Shown here piece by piece: positions 1 to 11,750 of a stretch of 51,642 bases of DNA (position 1 is its first letter; the number at the start of each line of letters is the position of its first letter). The DNA comes from Serendipita indica DSM 11827. Taxonomy: Eukaryota > Basidiomycota > Agaricomycetes > Sebacinales > Serendipitaceae. The notes beneath the pieces were generated by a model. The model worked only from the letters and a program-made list of their open reading frames with translations, did no database searches and was not told the origin of the DNA. The stretch lies in contig CAJVGD010000023.1 in NCBI GenBank assembly GCA_910890315.1, positions 1 to 51,642 of the forward strand, read 5' to 3'. A program made the position numbers and the translations under genes.

Positions 1-13
1 ATGCGTCAACTCT

Positions 14-788
14 TTGCTCAACGCTTCCATACCAAGCAAATTCTGGCAGATGGAAGGACAAAAAACTTCAAAGGACATGTCTGACCCGAATCTTCTCAAA
101 CATCGGACCTCTGTGGTCTGTAAAGGACTGATCAATAAGGACAAGCTTGACCCTGACAAGCCGGCGGATCGAGAGACCATAGAGAGAGAAGAACACCACC
201 GAAAGGAGACTCTCTCGTCGCCGTTCGGTAAGAATATTGCAGTTGGAAGCACTTTATTAAATCGATATCACAGAAACATCTCAACGTCTAGATGTTGTCA
301 GCAAAGATCAGGGGCTAAAGAATTTGCTGCTCTTGTTGATATGAGCACACCTGGAATGCAGAGTGACGAGGAGTCTGACGCCGAGGGTGACTGACAATCA
401 AAATTGGGGTGGCGCAGTGTGAACTTCACACATTTACTCCATTTTCTAGATGTACTACGAGTGTCCAGTAACCTGTGACTACTTGCTCAAACCGCGGAGA
501 AAGGCAGCAAAACTGGAAGAATCCGAACAGACCTGCCAAGCGAGCGCAATAAGGCACCAACAGGACTCCCAGTTGAATGCTAGGCGCATTCTGGACCAGT
601 CAAGGCCGATGGGTTGGAGCATGTACTCCGTGCAGTCCCAAGAAACAACATTGGGGGATCTTCCATCTATGAAATATTATGACCAACGAGTCAGAGTTTC
701 CAGGAATAGTGCGCTGGAGGTGGCATGGAAGAAGCACAAGGCGGAATGTAGCGACTGTCGAACTGATGATAGTGGAACAAGTTCGTAA
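14..788 (+). CDS. Unrecognised ORF pair, possibly the 3' end of one gene
   Basis: Two open frames (14-394 and 450-788) lie in tandem and could be exons of one gene entering from the left edge. The first is hydrophilic and ends in an acidic Asp/Glu tail. The second holds a Cys-x3-Cys pair near its start and a basic Lys/Arg-rich region, with another Cys-x2-Cys close to its end. A TTTTCTAG stretch just before 450 resembles a 3' splice site, but I found no donor that joins the two frames in phase. No family is recognised. Either ORF may be fortuitous. Confidence 0.22.
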
Positions 789-806
789 ACAAAGCGTGGA
801 TATCAA

Positions 807-2815
807 AAAAATGTCGTTATCTATGAAGAAACCCTTTGTTTGAAAACTAAAGCAAGGTATAACTTACAAGAGAGCGTAAATGCATAAGACAGAGACGCGA
901 CGAAATGCGAAAGAAGGATGGATGAGTAATTCTCATAAACTATGAGACCTGTCAGGTGTTTGAGCTTGAGGTCGAGAGTGTTCACTGCAAGAACCGAGCG
1001 AATCTGTACAGGCGTCGTCGTAATGGGGAGCATTGGCCTCTATTCGACAACAGGGTAGGACTTACGAGGTATATGCCTCCCAATTGACGTCAAGTTCTGA
1101 GAAAACAATCAATTTGAGTCTCGCTGAGCATGATTCACACACCATGAACGTGCGCGGCGTCTAATCTCAATTATTTGATGCCCTATATCTCCTCTCTTCA
1201 ATTATAGGCGCCGTTGACCAGTCTAGCGTTCCATGATGGGCGTGTTTGCTTCAGAAGAAGGTTGGGAATGGACTACAAGGCTAATACAGTGACTATTGAG
1301 AGGACATTTAGGCTTGAAACGATTGAGGGATGAGCACCTACATGACTATCTGCGCGGGCGGGCAGACAAACCCTCGCCCATCCAGTGTATAGTCACCGGG
1401 AGGTCGACTATGTGGCCGTGAAAGGCCTAAGCATAGTATCTATTAACCATAAACCTCTTAATCAGGCCGAATACTTGCAGAATCGGACCAGCAACATTAG
1501 TTCGCTGTTATTGGTGCACTACCGGGCTATTCGTGGCTCCTGTTCTCCTCAAACGGTATTCGTGAGCTCATTTACCTCGTATTGATCCCTTCGTACTCAA
1601 AGGCCATCGGTTCTACCACGTCCAATCGCGTAAGCAGTGCGTTTGTGCTCGAGGTTCAGAGCACATGTCTTGAGGCATTTTTTAAAGCTTCTTCCCGCAT
1701 TCGTGTACCATATTTTGCAGTAAAGGCAGAGCTACTGCCAAGCTGCACGGCGCTCATAGTGGCGGAGCCAAGTTATCGAATCACAGCATCCGTTTGTGCG
1801 ACGCTTTGGGCGCACTTTGCTAGTTGTGGAAACGCTACAGACACCAGAAAGACACATATATAGAGCACTATATTCACAATTCCTCATTTTCTTAGAGCTA
1901 CGACAATTTGCCGCTCACAAGGTCTCTCTGGAACGGGTCTCATTAGGTGCCTTACAAGGCAATTGCCTTGCAAAGCACTTTCTAGTTTTCCGACAGGAGC
2001 TTCCACCTCTGCCTCAAAGACCGCATGACTATTGACGAGCTGTAGTGCGACACCACTGACTCGGCAGCAGGCCTCGATAATATTGCTATCCGGTTAGCCC
2101 GCGGGGCAGAGGTATAAGCCCTGTTGAACCAAATAGTATATAAATACATGGGTGACTTGTCTCTTCATATTTGTGATTTAGTTCAAATAACCCGAGTCGC
2201 GCTCTCAAGGCCGCTCCACAGTTTGGCTTCTTAAGTCTAATGACGTCGGTGTGCCACTAGTCTATCGATGGTCATCCTTTGTACGACGTTTACAGGCTGA
2301 ACAGGGAGATAGTGAGCGTGAGCTGCATAACGGCATAAGGAAAAGTCTAGAAAGACTCTGAGTGGTAAATGTAAGATACATAGGATAACTCGCCTTGTAC
2401 AAGGCGGCTGAAAGACTTGAACCCACAGAAGCGACAAAGTATCCTGACAAAGGCAACTCGAGAGTTCTATAGGACGCGGCGTATAGCCATGCATGCGACA
2501 AGTAAGTAATTAGAATCAGAGAAGTCCAATTGGTATCCTCGGCAAGAAACGCAATGCCGTCCGAGCCTACAAAGCATCCGTGGAGCGACTATTGCCTTGT
2601 TCGGGAAATAGGACGGAATATACATTGGAGAAGAGATCAGGGACTGGCTAGGAAGAGTTGCAAGAAGAGAAGTCAACGTCATCGTAGTCAGTCAGAAGCC
2701 GGTTCAACTCAGTGGAGTCGTTAGCGTTAAGCTCCATAGATACCATTACCTAAAAACAGCGTACGGATAAGCCTCTATATTAGGTATTCTGACAATATGC
2801 AGGAAGTCAACGACA
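807..2815. other. About 2 kb without a recognisable gene
   Basis: Only short open frames without domains are visible on either strand. No tRNA or rRNA signature was seen. The missing first exon of esterase copy 1 should lie in the right-hand part of this stretch, but nothing like its signal peptide or N-terminal strand can be recognised, so that piece was lost or badly eroded. Confidence 0.5.
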
Positions 2816-2821
2816 TTGGCG

Positions 2822-4111
2822 GATGGCAGAGTCAATATTTGTCTAAGAGAATCACCCGCCCGCCGTGGGTGGAGGTTGGAATGCGGGCCAATCAGGATCT
2901 GCGTGTACGTAAAACGGCCCCAACATACCTTTAGTGGCTTACATATTCCAGTAAACAACATGACGTCGTGGGCGGTAGCTCATCCCGAGGTGGTATTTGT
3001 GTCTTTCAACTACCGGCTCAACATTTACGGCTATGCAAACTCTCCCGCCATTTCCAAAGCGGATACGAATGCCGGCCTTCGAGACCAACGCACGGCTGTG
3101 GAATGGGTCGTCGCGAACATCATAGCGTTTGGAGGAGACCCGACTCAGATCACGCTTGGAGGTCAATCCGCCGGTTCGGGTAGTATTGGAACGTACATCT
3201 ACGCATATGCGTCACGTCCTCTCATTAGAGGCGCTATTCTCATGAGCGGCCAGGCAGCAACGACGCTCACCCCTCCTCCCATCCCGATTCCTGGCGTCCC
3301 CGCCGCTGGCTCCAATCCGTTCCCAGACGTTGCAATCGCACTCGGATGTCCTCTTCAAGGAGACAAATACAAAGCACAACTCGACTGTGTCCGTACAAAG
3401 AGTGCGGAGCAGCTCATGGACGCACTCAACTTTACCAACACGCTCGGCGTCTCTCCATTTGTCGATAATACGACGGTGTTCACAAAGGCCGAGTACAAAT
3501 CTAGGGGGCGTGCAGGAAACTTTGCGCGAATCGTGAGTGCTCGCGAGACAGATGGGGTGTAACCATTGATCCTTTATTAGCCATTGCTGACAGGCACCAC
3601 TGATAAAGAAGGTGACATCTTTGTCTTGGACAGGACAACAAACACCCTCAACGAAACTCTTTCGGATCTATTGACGTTGTCCGTCTTTAGGTGCTATGAT
3701 AGCCAGCAATCCAAGTACAATCTTTGACACCTCGGATGGGCACTGCTAACATGCATATCCAGGTACTCGTCGTCACTGACCTCGGTCTATCGATATAGAT
3801 ACATGGCCATCTTCCCTGCCCTATCTCCACCGCCTCTTCGCGCCTGGCATACGTCGGATCAGATCGTTCTCTTTGATGTCTTTCCAGGTCTCGCTCCAGC
3901 AGCGACCCAATATCTACAAAAGGCTTGGACCGCATTCATTGTCAACCCCAGCAACGGCCTGCTGTCACTTGGCTGGAAGAAGTATCAAGGCCCTGGAAGT
4001 AATACCCTCGTCGACGTATTAAAGAACAGCACCGATTTACAGCACCCAATCGACCTGGAAGATCCGACGTCTTTCGACTCTGGATGTGCGGCATTAGGCC
4101 TTGGATTATAG
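2822..4111 (+). pseudogene. Type B carboxylesterase copy 1, 5'-truncated
   Basis: An alpha/beta-hydrolase of the carboxylesterase/lipase type, homologous to the two copies downstream. It lacks a signal peptide and roughly the first 100 residues. Only the end of exon 1 is left, with the oxyanion-hole GGGW motif encoded just before a donor at 2905. Exons 2952-3532, 3581-3714 and 3763-4111 then read in frame through three introns of 47-48 nt placed exactly as in the other copies. The nucleophile motif GGQSAGSGS, the acid in DKEGD and the histidine in WHTSDQ are all present, so the catalytic triad survives although the front does not. It is probably a pseudogene made by an incomplete duplication or a 5' deletion. 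An unannotated upstream start cannot be excluded. Confidence 0.75.
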
Positions 4112-4757
4112 CGTGTGATGCAACGGAATTCTCATTCCTTCTTCGTCTCTTAATCAGATGCTTTTGTGGATTTATATGCATACTCCCGGAGGGGCTGACT
4201 TTAAACTTGCGCTCTCGGAATCGTCCGCAAAACTGGCCGATTCCAGATTCCTGCACTCTAGGGCGATATTTTTGTAATGTTTTCCTACTACGAACTGCGG
4301 ACTGGCCGGGTTGGACAGGTGAAGAGTGGATTCTACTACTCGCACTGCTACACGAGCCTTCGTTTTGCGTAAAGCTCTTCTTCGTAATATATTTCCTCTT
4401 CGAAGATGTCGTACACTATTTCGACGTATCAATAGTGGTCAATTTCAAACTCTTCGTAGCACAACCTCTCCAACGTAACTGCGAAAATGTCGGTAAGACA
4501 TTCGGGACTGTCAAAAAAGGACTCAATTCACGTGAATAATGGCTCAAACTCGTCAGCACATAGCGAAATGGTTTACCCTGTCCTGGCGACGCTATGAATG
4601 GTGCATTATATCGGATGAATCGAAGCATTGTTGATCCGTCGTGTTGTGAGTCTACAAGACACTTTTTTGGGTTGAAATTGACCCCTGTCGCAGCAGAGAA
4701 CTGTGAGAAAAGCACTCCTGGACCGCGAGAAACGAAAGGGCTCAACAACCAGCGGCG
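4112..4757. other. Intergenic spacer and promoter region of esterase copy 2
   Basis: No gene is seen here. The 4084-4539 open frame overlaps the end of esterase 1 in another frame and has no recognisable domain. Confidence 0.5.
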
Positions 4758-4763
4758 TATAAA
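4758..4763 (+). promoter_or_regulatory. TATA box of esterase copy 2
   Basis: TATAAA lies 44 nt upstream of the ATG at 4802. Copy 3 has the same motif at nearly the same distance, supporting both start sites and a shared core promoter. Confidence 0.65.
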
Positions 4764-4801
4764 GGTCGCTGACAAAAATTTGTAAAGACTTCCTGCGCAA
4801 C

Positions 4802-6404
4802 ATGGCATCCACAGTTCTCCGGGTCGTTACTTTCTGGCTTACCCTCGCCGCAGCTGGCCTTGTCCGGGCGGCTGTACCAGTCGTTCAAACGTCTTCGGGC
4901 AAAGTACAGGGAAAGGCCGTCTCGAATAAGACCAATGCATATCTCGGCATCCCGTATGCTCAACCTCCAGTTGGACCTCTTCGTTTCCTGGCACCGAAAC
5001 CGCTCTTCACCCCCTTCGCCGTGCGGAACGCGACCACATTTGGGTTTTCGTGCATTCAATTTGGGTCCAGCTCCCCTTCTGCAAGCGAAGACTGTCTCAC
5101 GGTCAACGTCTGGGCCCCGTCGTCGCCCTCTCGAAAACTCAAACCAGTCTTCATTTGGGTTTATGGGGGAGGCTGGAACGTTGGGGAATCTTCATCTCCC
5201 TGTATGTAATCAAGTATAAACGTGCTATCTCTGAAATTTTCCAGACAATGACCTGACCTCGTGGTCAATCGCCCATCCCGAAATCGTCTTCGTCTCTCTC
5301 AACTATCGAGTCAACCTTTACGGGTATGCAAACTCACCCGCACTCTCAACTGCGGACACGAATGCCGGTCTTCGAGACCAACGGGCCGCTGTCGAATGGG
5401 TGTTTGCCAATATCGCGGCATTTGGCGGAGACCCTGCTCAGATCACGCTCGGAGGGCAATCTGCAGGTTCGGGTAGCATTGGAACATACCTCTACGCATA
5501 TGCTTCACGACCGCTCATTCGAGGCGCTATCCTCATGAGTGGACAGGCAGCGACAACCATGACCCCTCCTCCCGTCCCGATTCCCGGTGTTCCAGCCGCG
5601 GGGGCTAATCCATTCCCCGATATTGCAACGGCCGTTGGGTGCCCTCTTCAGGGCGCAACTATAAAGCTCAACTTGACTGCGTCCGCACCAAAAGCGTGGC
5701 ACAATTGACAGCTGCGCTGACCTCTACCAACACTCTTGGTGTCTCTCCCTTTGTCGACAACACCACCGTCTTCTCGGTTCCGGAATACAAGTCCAGAGGC
5801 CGTGCCGGAAAGTTTGCAAAAATTGTGAGTAAATCGCGACGAAGTTTTTGTGTGTGACGATTGACCTGCCGGTAGCCACTGCTGACTGGGACTACCGATA
5901 ACGAAGGCGACATTTTTGTTTTGGATAGGGCGACCAACACGCTCAACGAGACTATCTCGGATCTATTGACCCTATCTGTCTTTAGATGCTATGACAGTCA
6001 GCAGTCCAAGTGAGTGTTGTGTGACTCCTGCAGTAGGATGCTGATATGAGTCCAGATACTCTTCGTCGTCTGTGCCCGTATATCGTTATCGTTACATGGC
6101 CATCTTCCCGGCGCTCTCTCCACCACCTCTTCGCGCCTGGCACACGTCGGACCAAATTGTTCTCTTCAATCCAACTCCAGGTGTTTCGGCAATGGCGACG
6201 GATTATCTGCGAAAGGCTTGGAGTACTTTCATCGTAGAACCCACCAATGGTCTTGTTTCTCTCGGCTGGAAGAAGTACCAAGGTCCTGGAAGCAAAACTC
6301 TTGTCGACATCTTCAAGAACAGCACCGACCTACAGCATCCGATTCAACTTGAGGACCCCACGAGTTTTGACTCGAGGTGCGCGGCGTTAGGCCTCGGGCT
6401 GTAG
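4802..6404 (+). pseudogene. Type B carboxylesterase copy 2, with a one-base frame change
   Basis: A secreted ester hydrolase by family: an N-terminal hydrophobic signal peptide, the type B motif around EDCLTVNVW, the oxyanion-hole GGGW, the nucleophile Ser in GGQSAGSGS, the acid in DNEGD and the His in WHTSDQ. Exons are 4802-5201, 5245-5824, 5876-6009 and 6056-6404, with introns of 43-51 nt at the positions used by copies 1 and 3. Near 5650, just after the CPLQG segment, the frame shifts: the total is 1463 nt, one short of a multiple of three, and the aligned stretch is one base shorter than in copy 1. If real, the product ends at about 5708, before the catalytic His. Everything after this point is well conserved in the other frame, so the change is very recent or an assembly error. 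Confidence 0.8.
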
Positions 6405-6724
6405 GTTATTATGATCCAATCAGATTTCGCTTCGTCCCCTCGTCCCCGTCACCTCGACGTTTAAACTCGGAGAAATTGACATCTACCACATGGGAATCTA
6501 GGTACTATCAGCACGAAAAACTGCATCCGCGTGTCATCGGATGGTTTAAACCTCGCCGGTTAGACTTGCGCCGACCGGCTCACCAACCTGGAACTCTTGG
6601 CGGCGTCTCGCAAAGGATGTCCAAGGAGTTTTTCCCTGACTTTTGAACACTCGCCTAACTGATGGCCGGCTCTCGGAGTTTTAAGGATGGTCACGGACGC
6701 CTTCCGACCAAGCCCACAGGAGTC

Positions 6725-6730
6725 TATAAA
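6725..6730 (+). promoter_or_regulatory. TATA box of esterase copy 3
   Basis: TATAAA lies 43 nt upstream of the ATG at 6768, matching the arrangement at copy 2. Confidence 0.65.
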
Positions 6731-6767
6731 GGGTAAAGGCGAAGGCCAAACGACATCGTAAATATTC

Positions 6768-8379
6768 ATGGCTCGATTCCTCATCGAATTATTTGCAGCA
6801 TTCCTCTTTTTGGCCGCTGCTGGCCTTGCTCAACAGGTGCCAATCATCCAAACCACGGCAGGGAAGATTCAAGGAAAAGCAGTCTCGAATGCAACCAACG
6901 CATATCTCAACATTCCATATGCTCAACCACCCGTCGGACCGCTCCGTTTCCTTGGCCCTCGGCCTATCCTTACACCATTGACGCAACGCAACGGAACAGC
7001 GTTTGGCAACTCGTGCATCCAAATTGCGGCTCCGACCCCAATATATACAGTCGAGAGTGAGGATTGTCTTTACCTCAATGTATGGACGTCGCCATCTGCG
7101 ACATCCAGACTTCGGCCAGTCTTTATATGGTTGTACGGTGGCGGCTGGAACTCTGGAACTGCCAGTGGATATTGTGCGTATCTGTTGCTTGGAATGCGGC
7201 TAATCTCTTTTTTTTTTCAGTCAACGACCTTACCAGCTGGGCAAAGGCACACCCTGAGATTGTGTTTGTATCGATAAACTACCGGCTCAACTTTTACGGC
7301 TATACAAACTCTCCCGCTCTCTCCTCTAGAGATACCAACGCTGGGCTCCGTGATCAGCGAGCAGCGGTCGAGTGGGTAGCGGCAAACATTAGAGCGTTTG
7401 GCGGGGACCCTACCCATATCGTCATCGGTGGTCAGTCTGCGGGAGCCGCCAGCGTAGCGGAGTACCTATATGCATATCCTCTGCTTCCTCTCATTCGTGG
7501 TGCTATCACTATGAGTGGCCAGGCAGCTCTTGCCAATGTCCCAGCGGCGGGCAATATTCCAGGCTTACCGAGTCAAGGCCCGAATCCATTCCCGAAGATA
7601 GCCTCCTCTGTCGGATGTCCGCTAATCCAAAACAACTATGCGGCTCAGCTCGACTGCGTGAGAACGAAGACCGTGGCCGAGATTACACAGGCCATCAGCG
7701 CCAACAATGTATACGGAATATCCCCTTTTGTCGACAATCAGACGTTGTACACGACTGCAGAGTACAAAGCTAGGGCAGGGGCTGGAAGATTTGCTCGCGT
7801 GGTGAGTATCGATCGGCTCTTCGTTTGCCTCCTGACAATCAATATATAGCCATTATTGACCGGAACGACGGAGAATGAAGCCGATCTCTTCGTCATCGAT
7901 CGCACGACAAACACGCTGAATCAAACGCTCTCGGATTTGATTACTCTCGGTGCTTTCCGGTGCTTGGATGCGCAACAAGCAAGGTGACGATACACTACTA
8001 TTAGTCTTGCAAATTCCTGAGCATTATCAGCTACTCTTCAAAAAAGGCTCCAACCTATCGTTATCGATATATGGGAGTCTTTCCAACCCTATCGCCATCC
8101 CCACTCCGCTCGTGGCATGCGTCTGATCAGGTAGTCCTTTTCAACGGTGCGCCATATCTCCCCTCAGTGGCTGTCGAGTACATGCAACAAGCTTGGAGTA
8201 CATTTATCGTAGATCCCAACAATGGATTGCTGTCATTTGGTTGGCAAAAATATCAAGGATACGGTACAAAGACGTTGGTGGACATCTTTCGCAACAGTAA
8301 TGATCTTTCCCATCCTATTCAGCTCGAGGATCCGACGTCGTTTGACGCCTCGTGTGGGGTACTCGGACAAGGGCTGTAG
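6768..8379 (+). CDS. Secreted type B carboxylesterase, copy 3 (intact)
   Basis: Predicted 489-residue extracellular carboxylesterase/lipase that would hydrolyse ester bonds; its substrate cannot be told from sequence. Exons 6768-7173, 7221-7801, 7850-7983 and 8031-8379 total 1470 nt and stay in frame. It begins with a signal peptide (hydrophobic run FLFLAAAGLA) and has the type B signature EDCLYLNVW, the oxyanion-hole GGGW, the nucleophile Ser in GGQSAGAAS, the acid in ENEAD and the histidine in WHASDQ. Length and motif order are normal for fungal members. It is the only fully open copy of three tandem paralogues and is more diverged from copies 1 and 2 than they are from each other, which suggests the 1/2 duplication is younger. 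Confidence 0.88.
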
Positions 8380-9124
8380 GATACCGACTTGAATGTATTG
8401 AATGAGTCTCATTTGTCTAAATTATTTAATCCTTTTCCCTTCATGAACTTCTCCTAACCGGAATGTAGTCTTTGCTGACAGTAAAAACTGTCACATTTGC
8501 CATCGATGATCGTTTTAATCTCGTACCGGAATTGGTCATCTCACGATCTCTTGAAGAGGGCTATAGGATGGAGACTTGTCAGAAACCTAAACCTACCCCT
8601 GGACGACTCGTTACTGGTCTGCTGCTGATACTCGCCCGCGAGCATTACTTCGGGAGGCAACCACATGACCGGTAAGCGAATCACCAACTTTAGAGTACCT
8701 GAGCCCCTTGCCGACCAAAGGATACCATCTGGGTATTGCGGATGCTTTTGTGGCCATTGCCCGTAATCAACGCTCTTGGTGAGAAGTTTGATGCCATTAG
8801 TCCGGTGGCTTACCTTTCCTTCATTCCCGGCACCTTGCATGGTTCTCCGCACTGCAACTGTTTCCGACGGCTTCACTTCCCCGCAAATGGCCACGGCGCC
8901 ACCACGATTGCTACGGCATTGCTCCCGACTGTCCGATACTATCATTGAATCCCTGCTTCTCGATAAAAATAGAACTTATCACCCGCTCAGGCTATCGCTG
9001 AACCGAGCTGAAGAACCACCTGTTCACCTGTTCACGAGGCTTCACCTGACGATGCCTACCGTGTTTATCCATCCCTTTGTCCGGGAAACTTACAGCCCTT
9101 CTACCGGAGAAATTTCCACTGTGC
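8380..9124. other. Intergenic region before the cutinase
   Basis: Short overlapping frames on both strands have no recognisable domain. The right end serves as the cutinase promoter. Confidence 0.45.
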
Positions 9125-9131
9125 TATAAAA
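9125..9131 (+). promoter_or_regulatory. TATA box of the cutinase gene
   Basis: TATAAAA lies 88 nt upstream of the ATG at 9213, the start that gives a signal peptide after splicing. Confidence 0.5.
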
Positions 9132-9212
9132 GCCAGGTGCTCTCCCCATCGTGGCCACCAAGCCATCTCTTTGACTTCCGCAAGGTGTGACAAATCTATA
9201 CCCCCGTCCATC

Positions 9213-10027
9213 ATGTTCAAAAAGCAGATTATCGGTTGGTCGATCATATTCCCTTATAAAAGACTAATTGCGGCTCCAGGGATCCTGTTCCTTGCCCTCT
9301 CGGCATTGGGCGCTCCAGCTTCAGACCTTACTGCTCGTCAATCTTGTTCTTCATTGCAACTTGTCCACATTTCTGGAACCACTGAAGTAGGCCTTGGTAC
9401 CGTCGGTACGCCATTGGCTGCCGCACTTGCAAGCGCTGTCCCAGGGTGCGCCTTGAAGGTTCTCCAGGATTTATGTTCTCACTTTATCTAATAGAACGAC
9501 TACTCACTCGGTCACATATGATACCAGCGCCGAATATGTAGTAACGGTAGCTGCGGGTGCAGCCATCACGGCATCCTACATCACAGCTCAAAGTGCCCGC
9601 TGCCCTAATCAGCGTTTCGTTTTGAGCGGATATTCCAAGGGAGCTCTTGTAGTCCATAGTACGCATGGAAAAATCTCTTAGATGGTCGATATCTCACCGC
9701 TTTTAGGCACCACGCTTTCCAGCTCCCTCAAGGCCAAAGTTGTTGCTATCCTCGTCTTTGGTGACCCAGCGCGCAATATCAATCAGCCGTGGCCGATAAA
9801 TTCTCCCTCGGTTGATCTTGCACCTCGCGACGGCAGCTCGAGCTCAGAATATTGCCAGTTTTTGCAATACGGGGGACGTCTTTTGCTGGCCTGGTGGAAT
9901 TTCTCTTGCCGCGCATCTTGCCTACCCAACAGACGGAAGGTAGGGTGTTCAACTGGAAGAAAACAACGAAGCTAAATTGTCTTATAGCATTGGAGTCGCA
10001 GCCAACTTTGTCAAGGCCAGGGCCTAG
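9213..10027 (+). CDS. Secreted cutinase (carbohydrate esterase family 5)
   Basis: Small secreted serine esterase of the cutinase/acetylxylan esterase family, expected to cleave cutin or related plant esters outside the cell. Six exons (9213-9234, 9280-9445, 9495-9658, 9707-9810, 9848-9939, 9988-10027) total 588 nt, giving 195 residues in frame, normal for cutinases. The spliced product has an N-terminal signal peptide, the nucleophile Ser in GYSKGA, the FGDP strand, the catalytic Asp in CNTGDVFC and the catalytic His in LAAHLAY. The family normally has Gln where this protein has Lys in the nucleophile motif. The fourth intron is only 37 nt but keeps phase and restores the conserved C-terminal motifs. 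It converges with the GH53 galactanase, with a gap of about 0.2 kb. Confidence 0.82.
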
Positions 10028-10235
10028 ATATCTGATGTTCAGCAGTGTCGTTGAATACCAATCTCGCTGGTTCCTAAAAACACATTTACTTCTGCGCGAT
10101 TTTTCTGTATATTTTCTTCGTCGGAGCATGAACGTCGTTGAGGGGTAGCGATCCTCGTCAGGTCCATAACCGACATTCTGCCAAAGTAACCATGTTACGT
10201 CTCTCTGGTATATAGAGCGCAGCTAACATTCGACA

Positions 10236-11750
10236 TTATGACTTGTACATATTGACAGAGCTCCGCGGAGATGCCGTGGGGACTTGTCCGTTCCATGTTG
10301 CGGCAAACAGGGTGTTGTCTTGACAGGCAGAGCCGAGTCCAGAGCTGATTTACGTCAGGGATGCAACATGAAGAATGTAGTGAGCACCTACTTTGTCAAC
10401 CAAGTCGGTTCCCAATAGAAGACACCCTTTCCAAGCCCGTTCGGTAGCCCGCAAACAACTTGGGCAACCTTTTGCATCCATTGTGTCTGCCCACTAGCAC
10501 TTGCTGGAATGCTGGGCTCCGACAGAGTGACACCAGAGCAAGACGCGGGCCAATCCGTCTCTGCGACAATGATCGGGCGACCATAACGGTTGGCCATATT
10601 GGTGAGTGTCGTCTTCAGTCTCGATAACGTAGCAGATGTATCTAGGTGCTTGTTAGATAGGCTATAAAGGTCCTGTCATGCCCCCACCGTAGAAGGGGTA
10701 GAAAGAAACGCCAATGTAGTCGACCTTGTCGAGCGTTAAAGCCCCTTGCACTTGTATATTGTCCCACCACCATTGCTGGAGGCTCCAGTCCCAGCCATTG
10801 TCGATATGGATCATAATCTTCGGTGGGCTGCTAGTATTTCCCGCGAGAGCCCCGCTCCGACCAGAGTTGAGAAGCTGAGAGAGCGAGTTCCAATTCGGTG
10901 TCTTTCCCGTCGGCCAAAGCAATCCTTGGCGAATCTCATTTCCGATCTGAATCATGTCGATGTTGACGCCCGCATTCTTGAACGCCGTCACGACGTCTTT
11001 GGTATATGTGTAAATCTTAGTGTTGAGTGAAGAGAGGTCACTAGGCCACCCCGATGGCAGAGTTTGATGCGCGGGATCGGCCCAGGTGTCTAATAGATGT
11101 GAGATCGAGGCATTGTTACGGAGAGAGCGCACCCGAGTAGTGCAAGTCGATGAGAACCTTCATTCCGGCGTTTTTGGCTCGCTTTGCCAGGGCAATCGCA
11201 TAGTTGACTGAGTAGTCTCCTGCCGTCCAGATTCTCAATCGTGCATAGTTTGCACCTCCACTGGCGAGAATCGTAACAGCATCTGATTTTTGGCCAGATG
11301 CGTTGAGAAACGTCGGCGTTCGCTCTTTTTCCATCAATGCGAGCGACGATATGTCGTGACCTTTGAACGAGAGGCAACCTATGGGCATAATGTCAAATAA
11401 CTGCATGCAAGGATGAATATTCGCACTCGTTGAGCCGCCAGAGCTGGCAGACCCTTGCGTGCTAGACGGGGCACTACTAGAGGAGCTTCGCGTTGTGGTT
11501 GCTCCTCCTCCACCGCTACCAGGAAGACATTGAGAGTACCATTCGTTTGAGTATTGGCACGTATATCCGGAGACACAGGTCTTTGGACCGCTATACCCAG
11601 ATCCGCCTGCGATACGCGGTCAGCCATCTGTAAGACCATCGACTCGTATGAGTTACCGCATTGACCATAGGCGGGGGACTGTGCCGAAGCAGACAGCGCA
11701 ACCGACAGAGTAATGACTGCGAGCGAGAGCGACCGCATTGCAATGCTCAA
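10236..11750 (-). CDS. Secreted endo-beta-1,4-galactanase (GH53) with N-terminal CBM1
   Basis: Arabinogalactan endo-beta-1,4-galactanase that would cut the galactan side chains of pectin. Exons on the minus strand are 11657-11750, 11427-11606, 11133-11378, 10688-11089, 10392-10641 and 10236-10344, 1281 nt or 426 residues in frame. The ATG at 11738 is equally likely and places the signal peptide at the very start. Order: signal peptide, a CBM1 cellulose-binding module (QCGG, then Cys-rich to [10 protein letters not shown]), a Gly/Ser/Thr linker, and the GH53 barrel. Catalytic acid/base Glu is in IGNEIRQG and nucleophile Glu in VAETDWP; HYSDTWADP is a typical family motif. Every intron is 43-50 nt. 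A CBM1 in front of GH53 tethers the enzyme to cellulose near its pectic substrate. Confidence 0.9.

Noticed and set aside
1385-2035. Overlapping plus-strand frames in the left spacer
   Set aside because: No domain, no splice context, and no similarity to neighbouring genes.
2390-2460. tRNA-like GTTCAAGTC on the minus strand
   Set aside because: The flanking bases do not form a T-arm stem and no acceptor stem or anticodon arm is found.
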